A DNA stretch of 24,992 nt from JAJXSS01 sp964547135 (GCA_964547135.1 CAZJMK010000057.1:1-24992); one strand, 5' to 3'; positions 1 to 8,534 are shown, counted from the stretch's first letter. The notes: a model not told the origin generated them from the letters alone. Numbers and translations: made by a program.

Positions 1-125
1 AAGCTCAAAAAACTATATCCATCAATCGAGATGCAATGAAACACTAGTAGCTGGGCAGAACCTCCATCATCGAATGTCTTTCCCAGTTCCAAGCCCCCAG
101 CCCCTAGCTCCACACTTCCCCCGCA
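1..125. other. Non-coding tail downstream of gltD
   Basis: No gene is visible. Positions about 85-118 contain a degenerate C-rich low-complexity stretch (on the minus strand, reiterated GGGGCTGGGGGC-like words). No clear hairpin terminator for gltD could be found here. Confidence 0.5.
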
Positions 126-1688
126 TCACACCAGCACCGTCGCGCCGACCAGGTAACGATCAACCTCACGCGCCGCTGCCCGACCTTCATTGATCGCCCA
201 CACGACCAGACTTTGCCCGCGCCTGCAATCGCCTGCGGCGAACACGCCTTCCACATTGGTGGCAAACCGCCCGTACTCCGCCTTGAAATTGCCGCGTGCG
301 TCCAGTTCGACGCCGATGCCCTTGACCAGTGCATCCTCCGGGCCGACGAAACCCATCGCCAGCAGCACCAGGTCTGCGGGGAAGGTTTGCTCGCTGCCGG
401 GCACTTCCTTGAGGTTCATTTTCGGGCCGTCGAAACTGACCTCAACGCGCACGGTTTTGACTGCCTTGACGTTGCCGTTGCCATCGTCGATGAATTCCTT
501 GGCGCTGATGGCGTATTCGCGCGGGTCGCTGCCGAACACCGCCGCCGCCTCCTCGTGACCATAATCGGTGCGATAAATGCGCGGCCAGGTGGGCCAGGGG
601 TTGTTCTGTGCCCGCTTCTCCGGGGGCTTGGGCAGCAATTCAAAATTGACCAGACTTTTGCACCCGTGCCGCATCGATGTGCCGATGCAGTCGCAACCGG
701 TGTCGCCGCCGCCGATGACGATCACGTGTTTGCCCTTGGCGCTGATGAAGCCGGGGGCGCTTGCGTTTTGGTCGAGCAAAGCCTTGGTGTTCTGATGCAG
801 AAACTCCATCGCAAAATAAATGCCCTTCAAACTGCGACCGGGGATGGGCAGGTCACGCGGCTTGGTCGCACCCGTGGCAAGCAACACAGCATCATTAGTG
901 GAGCGTAATTCATTCAGTGTAATTTCATTGGATTTGTTGGGTAATTGGTATCCGTTGGGGTTGATTTCGAATTTCGAATTTAGCGGGAGGACCCGCTGTT
1001 GAGGCCGTCGAATTTCGGATTTAGTTTCAGCCACCACCGCCGTGTTGGTGATGAAGGTGATGCCCTCGTCTTTGAGCAGTTGGATGCGGCGCTCGACGAC
1101 ATGTTTGTCGAGTTTCATGTTGGGGATGCCGTACATGAGCAGTCCGCCGATGCGGTCCGCTCGTTCATAGACGGTGACGCTGTGGCCGGCTGCGTTGAGC
1201 TGTGCCGCTGCCGACAAACCTGCTGGACCTGAACCGACGATGGCGATGGTTTTGCCTGTGCGTGTCGTCGGGGCTTGCGGCGAAACCCAGCCCTCTTCAA
1301 ACCCCTTGTCGATGATCGCGGCTTCAATGTTTTTGATCGCCACGGGGGGTTCATTGATGCCCAGCACACACGCCCCTTCACACGGCGCCGGGCACACCCG
1401 ACCGGTGAATTCCGGGAAGTTGTTGGTTTTGTGCAACCGGTCCAGTGCTTCGCGCCACTGGCCCTTGTAAACCAGGTCGTTCCATTCGGGAATCAGGTTG
1501 TCAATCGGGCAGCCATGGTCCGATTGGCAGAAGGGTACGCCGCAATCCATGCAGCGTGCGCCCTGGGTTTGCAGATGCTTTTCCTCCACATGCGCATGAA
1601 ACTCGTTGTAGTCGGCCAACCGCTGCTTCGCAGGCAGATTGGGGACCGTTTCGCGCGGGTATTCCATGAATCCGGTGGGCTTGCCCAT
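126..1688 (-). CDS. gltD: Glutamate synthase small (beta) subunit GltD with an in-frame insertion
   Basis: This is the NADPH-oxidising small subunit of glutamate synthase, which passes electrons through FAD and Fe-S centres to GltB. The 520-residue product shows the N-terminal Fe-S cysteines (C46, C49, C54, C60 and C99, C103, C107), an FAD-binding GSGPAG at about 152-157, an NADPH-binding GGGDTG at 327-332, and the family C-terminus around GVFAAGDCRRGQSLVVWAI. The start has a GAGG ribosome site 9 nt upstream. Usual length is about 480-490 residues. The excess is an AT-rich segment at residues about 221-256 (nt about 920-1028), where the family normally runs directly from ITFITNT-V into the DAVLLATGATKPRDLP segment. 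That segment carries repeated AAATTCGAAATTCGAAAT-like words and a small palindrome, so it looks like a repeat inserted in frame. The catalytic motifs are intact, so activity is likely but unproven. Confidence 0.95.
   Translation of the reverse strand: MGKPTGFMEYPRETVPNLPAKQRLADYNEFHAHVEEKHLQTQGARCMDCGVPFCQSDHGCPIDNLIPEWNDLVYKGQWREALDRLHKTNNFPEFTGRVCPAPCEGACVLGINEPPVAIKNIEAAIIDKGFEEGWVSPQAPTTRTGKTIAIVGSGPAGLSAAAQLNAAGHSVTVYERADRIGGLLMYGIPNMKLDKHVVERRIQLLKDEGITFITNTAVVAETKSEIRRPQQRVLPLNSKFEINPNGYQLPNKSNEITLNELRSTNDAVLLATGATKPRDLPIPGRSLKGIYFAMEFLHQNTKALLDQNASAPGFISAKGKHVIVIGGGDTGCDCIGTSMRHGCKSLVNFELLPKPPEKRAQNNPWPTWPRIYRTDYGHEEAAAVFGSDPREYAISAKEFIDDGNGNVKAVKTVRVEVSFDGPKMNLKEVPGSEQTFPADLVLLAMGFVGPEDALVKGIGVELDARGNFKAEYGRFATNVEGVFAAGDCRRGQSLVVWAINEGRAAAREVDRYLVGATVLV
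920..1028. repeat. AT-rich repeat inserted in frame within gltD
   Basis: This segment is much more AT-rich than the flanking gltD sequence. It contains directly repeated TTCGAATTTCGAATTT and CGAATTTCGGATTT words around a short palindrome AGCGGG-AGGA-CCCGCT at about 983-998. It encodes roughly 35 residues with no counterpart in the GltD family as I know it. It keeps the reading frame and contains no stop on the gltD strand. Confidence 0.7.
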
Positions 1689-1760
1689 GATGAAACCTCG
1701 TTAATCGGTGCGTCGGTGAATCAGTTATTCGGTGAATCGGTTACTCGTGAGTTGTTGTCT

Positions 1761-1873
1761 TTCTGCCCCCTCTCCCTCCGGGAGAGTCGGAGTACTCGCT
1801 TCGCTCGCATTAGGGTGAGGGCGTCTTTCTGCCCCCTCTCCCTCCGGGAGAGGGTAGGGGTGAGGGCGTCTTA
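1761..1873. repeat. Family A palindromic repeat, two units, overlapping the 3' end of the DUF559 gene
   Basis: There are two tandem copies of a unit built from a hairpin CCCTCTCCCTCCGGGAGAG followed by GGGTGAGGGCGTCTTTCTG. The first copy has a diverged middle (TCGGAGTACTCGCTTCGCTC). The second copy runs into the DUF559 stop region and supplies its last codons. The same family appears at 2261-2427, 7205-7434, 12140-12205, 12249-12315 and 15089-15144. Confidence 0.85.
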
Positions 1874-2244
1874 TACTGCGTAATTCCCGGTTGTATTTGT
1901 TCAGCAATCCATTCCGCAACCAACACCGGGTCGTGAAGCAGATCGTCATTGGTGATCCGAATCACGCGAACACCATGCCGTCTGACAAACGCATCCCTTG
2001 CCGCATCACGTTTACCCGTGAAAGTGTGTGATTCACCATCCAATTCAATGGCAGTGTGGTGCTCTGCACAATAAAAATCCAACACATACGGAGGCAATGG
2101 GTACTGTCTGCGAAATTTCAGTCCAAACAATCGATCCCCACGCAACAGTCGCCAAAGCACGCGCTCAGGCATCGTCGATGTTCGACGCAATGACCGCGCT
2201 CGTTGGGTCATTGTTTTCGGAATGTCACGTGGTTTGGTTGTCAT
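1810..2244 (-). CDS. DUF559 endonuclease-like protein with repeat-encoded C-terminus
   Basis: This 144-residue protein belongs to the DUF559 family, whose fold resembles Vsr and restriction-type nucleases. No defined substrate is known to me. Diagnostic residues are E27, R28 and W31 in ERVLWRLLR, the FRRQ at 44-47, D56 in VLDFYC, and E67, D69, G70 and H73 in IELDGESH; D56 and E67 are likely metal ligands. The last 19 residues (TPSPLPSPGGRGGRKTPSP) are simply the translation of the family A repeat, so the original C-terminus was probably lost or extended by insertion. The gene sits between gltB and gltD in the same orientation, with family A arrays on both sides. No Shine-Dalgarno site is evident. 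It may be a passenger with the repeats or take part in their spread; the latter is speculation. Confidence 0.85.
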   Translation of the reverse strand: MTTKPRDIPKTMTQRARSLRRTSTMPERVLWRLLRGDRLFGLKFRRQYPLPPYVLDFYCAEHHTAIELDGESHTFTGKRDAARDAFVRRHGVRVIRITNDDLLHDPVLVAEWIAEQIQPGITQYKTPSPLPSPGGRGGRKTPSP

Positions 2245-2260
2245 TTTTTAGATCAGTAAC

Positions 2261-2427
2261 GGAGCGCCCTCACCCTAACCCTCTCCCGGAGGGAGAGGGG
2301 ACACGGAGCGCCCTCACTCTACCCGCGTAGCGGGTCTCCTACCTCTCCCGGAGGGAGAGGGGACGCGGAGCGCCCTCACTCTACCCGCGTAGCGGGTCTC
2401 CTACCTCTCCCGGAGGGAGAGGGGACC
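2261..2427. repeat. Family A palindromic repeat array, three units, inverted orientation
   Basis: Three units begin GGAGCGCCCTCA at 2261, 2305 and 2367 and end with CTCTCCCGGAGGGAGAGGGG. Units two and three are near-identical (62-nt period) and contain an extra inner palindrome ACCCGCGTAGCGGGT. The first unit is shorter (44 nt). The orientation is opposite to the array at 1761-1873, so the DUF559 gene lies between inverted family A arrays. It ends 23 nt from the gltB stop codon and could act as an RNA hairpin downstream of gltB. Confidence 0.85.
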
Positions 2428-2449
2428 GATAGCATGGCTGCTTCGATGC

Positions 2450-5400
2450 TCACTTGGCCATCACCATCGCCGACTGTTTTTTCTGTTCCATAATCACCCG
2501 TTTGTAATCCGTCGGCATCACCTTCACGAACTGCGGCAGATACAAATGCCACTGCGTCAGCAACCTTGCCGCCACCGATGACCCGGTGTAAGCCATGTGC
2601 TTTTCGATCATCGTTTTCAACTCGGCTTCGTCTTCCGGGTTGTCCACTTTTTCCAGTTCCACCAGGCCCAGGTTGCAGTTTTGCAGGAACGTGCCGTCGA
2701 TATCCCACACGTAGGCGACGCCACCGGACATGCCTGCCGCGAAGTTGCGACCGGTTTTGCCCAGTATCACCACCCTGCCGCCGGTCATGTATTCGCACCC
2801 GTGGTCGCCCACGCCCTCGATCACCGCCCGCACCCCGCTGTTACGCACACAGAACCGTTCCGCCGCCACCCCGCGAATGTACGCTTCACCCGCAATCGCC
2901 CCGTAAAAACCGACGTTGCCGATGATGATGTTTTCCTCCGGCACAAAGGTGCTGTTTTTGGGCGGGTAAATCATCAGCTTGCCGCCCGATAGTCCCTTGC
3001 CAAAGTAATCATTGGCATCGCCCTCGATTTCCAGCGTCACGCCCTTGGCCAGCCACGCACCAAGCGACTGCCCCGCTGAGCCGGTGAACTTGATGTGTAT
3101 CGTGTCATCGGGCAGCGGTTCAGGCCCGTGACGTTTGGCCAGTTCATGCGACAAGGTCGTGCCCACCGTGCGATTGATGTTGCGAATCGGCAGGTTGAGT
3201 CTGACTTTTTCCTTGCGTTCGATGGCCGAGGCACACAGTCGAATTAATTCACGGTCCAATGATTTTTCCAGGCCGTGGTCCTGCTCAATCTGCTTGAACA
3301 AGCCGACGTTGGCATGAGGCTTTTTTGCCGGCGTGAGCAGCGGTGACAGGTCAATGCCCTTTGCCTTCCAATGGGCAATCGCTGCATCGGTTTGCAGCAG
3401 GTCAACCCGACCCACCAGGTCCGTAAGTTTGCGCACCCCCAGACTCGCCATGATCAGCCGTGCTTCCTCCGCCACCATGAACAGGTAGTTGATCACATGC
3501 TCCGGCTGCCCATTGAACTTGGCACGCAACACCGGGTCCTGCGTCGCCACGCCCACCGGGCAGGTGTTCAGGTGACACTTGCGCATCATGATGCAGCCCA
3601 GCGTGATCAGCGGGGCCGTCGAAAAACCAAACTCCTCCGCACCCAGCATCGCCGCCATGATGATGTCGCGTCCGGTTTTGAGCTGACCATCGGTTTCCAG
3701 CGACACCCGTGAGCGCAGGTCGTTGAGCACCAATGTCTGATGCGTCTCGGCAATGCCCAATTCCCAGGGCAGCCCCGCATGGCGCACCCCCGTCAAGGGC
3801 GATGCACCCGTGCCGCCTTCGTGACCCGAAATCAAAATATGGTCCGCATGGGCCTTGGCCACACCCGCAGCAATCGTGCCCACGCCTACTTCGCTGACCA
3901 GTTTCACCGACACATTGGCGCCGGGGTTGGCATTCTTCAAATCGTAAATCAACTGCGCCAAATCTTCGATCGAGTAAATGTCATGGTGCGGCGGCGGCGA
4001 TATCAGCATCACGCCCGGCGTGGTGTGCCGGGTTTTGGCGATGTTGACACTGACCTTGTGACCGGGCAGTTCACCACCTTCACCGGGCTTGGCACCCTGC
4101 GCCATTTTGATCTGCAATTCCCTGGCGTGCGTCAGGTAGTAAATCGTCACACCAAACCGACCGCTGGCCACCTGCTTGATCGCCGAGTTTTTGTTGTCAC
4201 CATTGGGCAGCGGCACAAAGCGTTCATAATCTTCGCCGCCTTCGCCGGTGTTGCTTTTCCCGCCCATGCGGTTCATTGCCACCGCCAGTGACTCATGCGC
4301 TTCCTTGCTGATCGAACCGTAACTCATCGCCCCGGTACGGAAGCGTTTGACAATGTCCGCTGCCGATTCGACCTCATCCAGCGGTATTGCTTGATATCCG
4401 CCTTGCTGCGCCGACTTGAACGTCAGCAGACCGCGCAGCGTGCAACGCTTGTGTGCCTCTTCATTGACCATTTTGGCAAACTGTTCATAAGCCTGCCTGC
4501 TATTGGTGCGAGCCGCCACCTGCAATGACGCAATGGTCTGCGGGTTCCACATGTGCGCTTCGCCTTCCGCCCGCCAGTGGTATTCCCCCGGGTTGGGCAG
4601 CACCGGCAAACGCACCGCATCCCGCGACGGATACCCGATTTCATGACGACGAATCGCCTCCTCGCCCAGCACCTCAAACCCCACGCCCTGAATCCGACTG
4701 GCTGTGCCCGTGAACGACCGATTCACCACTTCACTGTTCAAGCCCACCGCTTCGAAAATCTGTGCGCCCTTGTAACTGGCCAGCGTGCTGATGCCCATCT
4801 TCGCCATCACCTTGAGCATGCCCGCACCCACCGCCTTGATGAAATAGCTGACGATTTTGTCATCGTCATACTCCGCAGGCAGCTTGCCTTCGCGCTGCAT
4901 CTGCCAACATGCTTCAAACGCCAGATAAGGGTTGATCGCATCCGCACCGTAACCGGTGAGCATGCAAAAATCATGCACTTCACGCGGTTCCCCCGACTCA
5001 ACCACGATACCGATGCGCGTGCGCATCGCGGTGCGAATCAAATAATGATGCACCGTCGCCGTCGCCAATAGCGCCGATATCGGCACACGCTCCGCCCCCG
5101 TGTTTCGATCCGACAACACGATCAAACTGAACCCCTCATCAATCGCGTCCGTCGCTTCCTGACAAATCCGATCCAGCGCCGGCACCATCCCGCACGACCC
5201 TTCCGCCTTGTCCCACGTAATGTCAATCGTCTTGGCACGCCAGCCGCGCTGGTTCATGTGCTTGATCGCCGCCAATTGTTCGTTGGTCAGAATCGGATGC
5301 TGCACCCGCAGCCGGTGCGCCTGCTTCTCCGTCGTTTCCAGCAAATTTCCCTCCGGCCCGATGTAACACTCCAAACTCATGATGATCGACTCGCGCGTCG

Positions 5401-7096
5401 AGTCAATCGGCGGATTGGTCACCTGGGCAAACAACTGCTTGAAATAATCACTCATCAGCCGGGGCTTGTCCGACAGGCACGCCAGCGCGGTGTCATTGCC
5501 CATCGAACCCAGCGGTTCCTTGCCCTGCGTGATCATCGGCGCCAATATCACATTCAAGTGTTCGACGGTGTAACCAAACGCCTGCATGCGTGGCAGCAGC
5601 GTATCGGGTGCAAAGCCATGCGGTTCCTGATTGGGTTTGAGTTCCGACAACTCCAGCCGCTGGTTTTGCAGCCACTGCGCATAAGGCCGACGGTTGGCAA
5701 AATCCTTTTTCAATTCCTCGTCGGCGATGATTCGCCCCTGCTCAAAATCCACCAAAAACATGCGCCCCGGTTGCAGTCGCCCCTTGGCCTTGATCGCCTC
5801 CGTCGGAATGTCCGCAAGCACGCCCACTTCACTGGCCATGATGACCCGATCATCATGCGTCACGTAATATCGGCTGGGGCGCAGTCCGTTGCGGTCCAAC
5901 ACCGCGCCGATGTAGCGACCATCCGTGAACGCCACGCTCGCCGGGCCGTCCCACGGTTCCATCAAACACGAGTTGTATTCGTAAAACGCACGCTTGGCCG
6001 GCGGCATCGACTCATGGTTTTCCCACGCTTCGGGCACCATCATCATCACCGCTTCAGGCAGCGGGCGACCGGTCAGCAGCAGCAATTCCATCACGTTGTC
6101 GAAAATGCCCGAGTCGCTGGTTTCCGGGTCGATGATCGGAAACAGTCGCCGCAGTTCCCCGCCGAACACTTCGCTTTCAAACAACCCCTCGCGGGCACGC
6201 ATCCAGTTGATGTTGCCCCGCAGCGTGTTGATTTCACCATTGTGGCACATGAAGCGCATCGGCTGGGCACGCTCCCACGACGGAAACGTGTTGGTACTGA
6301 ACCGTGAATGCACCATCGCCAGGTGGCTGGTGAAATCGGGCTGCTGCAAATCGGGGAAGTACAACCGCACCTGTTCGCTGGTCAGTTGCCCCTTGTACAC
6401 AATCACCCGTGAACTCATCGAGGCACAGTAATAACTGCTCAGTTGCTTGAGTTTCGTGGCTCGTATCGTGTGGTACGCCTGTTTGCGAATCAGGTACAAC
6501 TGCCGACAGAACGAAGTGCGGTCGCACTTCTCACCGGCGCCGATGAACACCTGTTCCATCACCGGCTCACTGGCACGGGCCGTCGGACCTACGTCCGCCT
6601 TGTCCGCATCCGTCGGCACCCTTCGCCAGCCCAGCAACTTCTGCCCCTGTACCGCGATGTACCGTTCGACAATACCCTTGCAAGCCTGTCGCTCGGCTTC
6701 ATCCCGCGGCAGAAACAAAAACCCCACGCCGTAGTTGCCCGGCTCCGGCAGCTTCACCCCCAGTTCATCACGCAACACCCGCTGAAAAAAAGCATGAGGC
6801 AGTGCGGTCAATATGCCCGCACCATCGCCGGTGTTCTTTTCACAGCCGCAGGCTCCGCGATGTGCCAGCTTTTCCAAAATCGTCAGCGCATCATCGACCG
6901 TGTTGTGCGATGCCACGCCCTTGATGTTGGCGACAAAGCCGATGCCGCACGAATCCTTCTCCATCGCCGGGTCGTACAACCCGCTCGCAACTGGTTGCAT
7001 GTGCGGCTGGTCGCTGGTTGACAACGCCGGCGTTTGCTCACGTAAGTTCACAGACTGCGTCATAACGGGCTGGTTCGGGTCGAATTTCATCTTCAT
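2450..7096 (-). CDS. gltB: Glutamate synthase large (alpha) subunit GltB
   Basis: This subunit makes glutamate from 2-oxoglutarate and glutamine-derived ammonia. The 1548-residue product is full length for bacterial GltB. An N-terminal propeptide of about 49 residues ends at MEKDS, exposing C50 (CGIGFVANIKG), the N-terminal nucleophile of the glutaminase domain. A central domain follows, then the FMN/synthase domain with GAKPGEGGELPGHKV and SGHEGGTGASPLTG, and the 3Fe-4S ligands C1168, C1174 and C1179 in CIMMRKCHLNTC. The C-terminal beta-helix domain has Gly-rich repeats such as GKGLSGGKL. GCGGAG lies upstream of two in-phase ATGs: 7096 gives 3 nt spacing, and 7090 gives a more usual 9 nt, so 7090 is a real alternative start. 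gltB is followed by DUF559 and then gltD on the same strand. Glutamate synthase identity is secure. Confidence 0.97.
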   Translation of the reverse strand: MKMKFDPNQPVMTQSVNLREQTPALSTSDQPHMQPVASGLYDPAMEKDSCGIGFVANIKGVASHNTVDDALTILEKLAHRGACGCEKNTGDGAGILTALPHAFFQRVLRDELGVKLPEPGNYGVGFLFLPRDEAERQACKGIVERYIAVQGQKLLGWRRVPTDADKADVGPTARASEPVMEQVFIGAGEKCDRTSFCRQLYLIRKQAYHTIRATKLKQLSSYYCASMSSRVIVYKGQLTSEQVRLYFPDLQQPDFTSHLAMVHSRFSTNTFPSWERAQPMRFMCHNGEINTLRGNINWMRAREGLFESEVFGGELRRLFPIIDPETSDSGIFDNVMELLLLTGRPLPEAVMMMVPEAWENHESMPPAKRAFYEYNSCLMEPWDGPASVAFTDGRYIGAVLDRNGLRPSRYYVTHDDRVIMASEVGVLADIPTEAIKAKGRLQPGRMFLVDFEQGRIIADEELKKDFANRRPYAQWLQNQRLELSELKPNQEPHGFAPDTLLPRMQAFGYTVEHLNVILAPMITQGKEPLGSMGNDTALACLSDKPRLMSDYFKQLFAQVTNPPIDSTRESIIMSLECYIGPEGNLLETTEKQAHRLRVQHPILTNEQLAAIKHMNQRGWRAKTIDITWDKAEGSCGMVPALDRICQEATDAIDEGFSLIVLSDRNTGAERVPISALLATATVHHYLIRTAMRTRIGIVVESGEPREVHDFCMLTGYGADAINPYLAFEACWQMQREGKLPAEYDDDKIVSYFIKAVGAGMLKVMAKMGISTLASYKGAQIFEAVGLNSEVVNRSFTGTASRIQGVGFEVLGEEAIRRHEIGYPSRDAVRLPVLPNPGEYHWRAEGEAHMWNPQTIASLQVAARTNSRQAYEQFAKMVNEEAHKRCTLRGLLTFKSAQQGGYQAIPLDEVESAADIVKRFRTGAMSYGSISKEAHESLAVAMNRMGGKSNTGEGGEDYERFVPLPNGDNKNSAIKQVASGRFGVTIYYLTHARELQIKMAQGAKPGEGGELPGHKVSVNIAKTRHTTPGVMLISPPPHHDIYSIEDLAQLIYDLKNANPGANVSVKLVSEVGVGTIAAGVAKAHADHILISGHEGGTGASPLTGVRHAGLPWELGIAETHQTLVLNDLRSRVSLETDGQLKTGRDIIMAAMLGAEEFGFSTAPLITLGCIMMRKCHLNTCPVGVATQDPVLRAKFNGQPEHVINYLFMVAEEARLIMASLGVRKLTDLVGRVDLLQTDAAIAHWKAKGIDLSPLLTPAKKPHANVGLFKQIEQDHGLEKSLDRELIRLCASAIERKEKVRLNLPIRNINRTVGTTLSHELAKRHGPEPLPDDTIHIKFTGSAGQSLGAWLAKGVTLEIEGDANDYFGKGLSGGKLMIYPPKNSTFVPEENIIIGNVGFYGAIAGEAYIRGVAAERFCVRNSGVRAVIEGVGDHGCEYMTGGRVVILGKTGRNFAAGMSGGVAYVWDIDGTFLQNCNLGLVELEKVDNPEDEAELKTMIEKHMAYTGSSVAARLLTQWHLYLPQFVKVMPTDYKRVIMEQKKQSAMVMAK

Positions 7097-7204
7097 TCAC
7101 TCCGCAATCTCAATCACCATCCAACATGAAAAACCGTCGTTCAATTTCAGCCAAAAAACTTTATGGCAATTGGCATGATTGTTTGATGTATCGCATATCT
7201 TGCT

Positions 7205-7434
7205 CTGCCCCCTCTCCCACCGGGAGAGGGTAGGGNNNNNNNNNNNNNNNNNNNNNNNNNNNNNNNNNNNNNNNNNNNNNNNNNNNNNNNNNNNNNNNNN
7301 NNNNNNNNNNNNNNNNNNNNNNNNNNNNNNNNNNNGTGAGGGCGTCTTTCTGCCCCCTCTCCCACCGGGAGAGGGTAGGGGTGAGGGCGTCTTTCTGCCC
7401 CCTCTCCCACCGGGAGAGGGTAGGGGTGAGGGCG
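7205..7434. repeat. Family A tandem array interrupted by an assembly gap
   Basis: At least three units of CCCCCTCTCCCACCGGGAGA plus GGGTAGGGGTGAGGGCGTCTT are visible. Those right of the gap repeat with a 46-nt period and no base difference that I can see. A 100-base run of N lies inside the array, so the true copy number is unknown. The array lies between the LysR gene and gltB. Confidence 0.9.
7236..7335. other. Assembly gap of 100 N
   Basis: There are exactly 100 unknown bases, which is the conventional placeholder for a gap of unknown length. Repeat units abut both sides, so the gap was most likely caused by collapse of the tandem array. Its real size, and any gene inside it, cannot be known from this sequence. 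Confidence 0.98.
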
Positions 7435-7495
7435 TGACCGCCTTTTCTATTACCCGTGATTCATGGATTCACCACCTCAACCGCTCTTCGCAACA

Positions 7496-8494
7496 TCATG
7501 TTTTCACCGGCGTGCGCATGTCCTGTTCCACCGCAGCCACCAAATCCACCCTCGGCCCGGCCAGTTCCAACAGGTGATCCACAAACCGCTGCACCGCCGG
7601 GGTGAAACCCGTGGTCACTATTGCCTCACCCTCATCATCATGCCTCTGCCACACATGCCCATGCGTCGCCCGGTGGTAAATGATGCCCATCGGTCGCACC
7701 AACCCCGGTTCCAGGTCCGCCGCAGCCAGCGAACCCATCACCACTTCCCGCATCACCGTCCGTTTGGGCAATATCGCGTAATGGTCTTCCGACACCGCCA
7801 CCGCACTTTTGATCGTGTCCACATTGTCAAACATCGCTGCGATCGTCGGCTCGACGCCCTGTTCACGCAGATATTTGCGAATGCTCCGTCCCGCCGGCAA
7901 CCCCGGTTCAAACGTCAGCATCGGCCACTCACCCAGTTCACGGGCATGCACACGATTGCGCCGCGCCAAGGGGTGCCCCGTCGCCACCACCACAGCCATG
8001 GGTTCATTCCGCAGCGGAATCACGCCCACCTGTTTCCAACGTTTGGGGAACGACAAAATACCCAGGTCGCACCGCTGCCCCTGCACCGCCTCATACACCT
8101 GTTCCGGCCGCTTGTATTCCACCAGCACATTCACCTTCGGGTGCTTGTTTTCAAAACTTTCCTTCACCTGATTCAGCAGGTCGATGCCCGCCGAGTAAAT
8201 GGCATCAACCCGAACCTCGCCCGCCGGCTCATCCGTTTCCGGGCGCTGTCGGGCGATGCGCTGTTCAAGCTGGTCATACCGTTCCAGTAGTTCACGACAA
8301 CCTTTGACAAACTCGCGCCCCGCTTCGGTCAGTTCCAACGGGCGCACCGAACGATCCAAAAGCGTCACCCCCAGCCGACGTTCCAACTGACTCACCCGCT
8401 GACTGGCCGCCGACTGGGTAATACCATGCTTGCCCGCCGCCTGACTGAAGCTGCGCATCACTGCGACATCGCAAATAAGTCGGATCGTGTGCAT
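7496..8494 (-). CDS. LysR-family transcriptional regulator
   Basis: The 332-residue protein has an N-terminal winged helix-turn-helix at about residues 5-62. It includes FSQAAGKHGITQSAASQRVS and the following LERRLGVTLLDRS, typical of LysR regulators. A co-inducer-binding domain follows. The ligand is unknown. It lies directly upstream of gltB in the same orientation, 399 nt away across the gapped repeat array, so control of glutamate synthase (as GltC does in Bacillus) is a reasonable guess. LysR genes more often sit divergent from their targets, which weakens the guess. I prefer ATG 8494 over GTG 8503 because a strong promoter (8506-8534) would start transcription near 8499, leaving only about 5 nt of leader. 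No Shine-Dalgarno sequence is present. Confidence 0.92.
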   Translation of the reverse strand: MHTIRLICDVAVMRSFSQAAGKHGITQSAASQRVSQLERRLGVTLLDRSVRPLELTEAGREFVKGCRELLERYDQLEQRIARQRPETDEPAGEVRVDAIYSAGIDLLNQVKESFENKHPKVNVLVEYKRPEQVYEAVQGQRCDLGILSFPKRWKQVGVIPLRNEPMAVVVATGHPLARRNRVHARELGEWPMLTFEPGLPAGRSIRKYLREQGVEPTIAAMFDNVDTIKSAVAVSEDHYAILPKRTVMREVVMGSLAAADLEPGLVRPMGIIYHRATHGHVWQRHDDEGEAIVTTGFTPAVQRFVDHLLELAGPRVDLVAAVEQDMRTPVKT

Positions 8495-8505
8495 CGAAGT
8501 CACGT

Positions 8506-8534
8506 ATTCTAAACATAAGTAAAATTGATGTCAA
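8506..8534 (-). promoter_or_regulatory. Sigma-70-type promoter of the LysR gene
   Basis: On the minus strand there is a consensus -35 TTGACA (8529-8534), a 17-nt spacer, and a -10 TAGAAT (8506-8511; five of six match). The predicted start near 8499 is about 5 nt from ATG 8494, implying a nearly leaderless message. This is the best promoter match in the window. Confidence 0.75.

Noticed and set aside
213..908. Plus-strand open frame of 231 codons
   Set aside because: It is antisense to gltD, with no family resemblance and no ribosome site.
5258..6307. Long 349-codon open frame on the plus strand
   Set aside because: It lies wholly inside gltB on the opposite strand; its Arg/His/Gln-rich translation is typical of an antisense shadow of a GC-rich gene.
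7171..7186. Possible sigma-54 site TTGGCATGATTGTTTG upstream of gltB
   Set aside because: It lies on the strand opposite to gltB and lacks the essential GC of the -12 box.
7336..7434. Possible CRISPR array
   Set aside because: Units are directly contiguous tandem copies with a 46-nt period and no unique spacers, and no cas genes are nearby.
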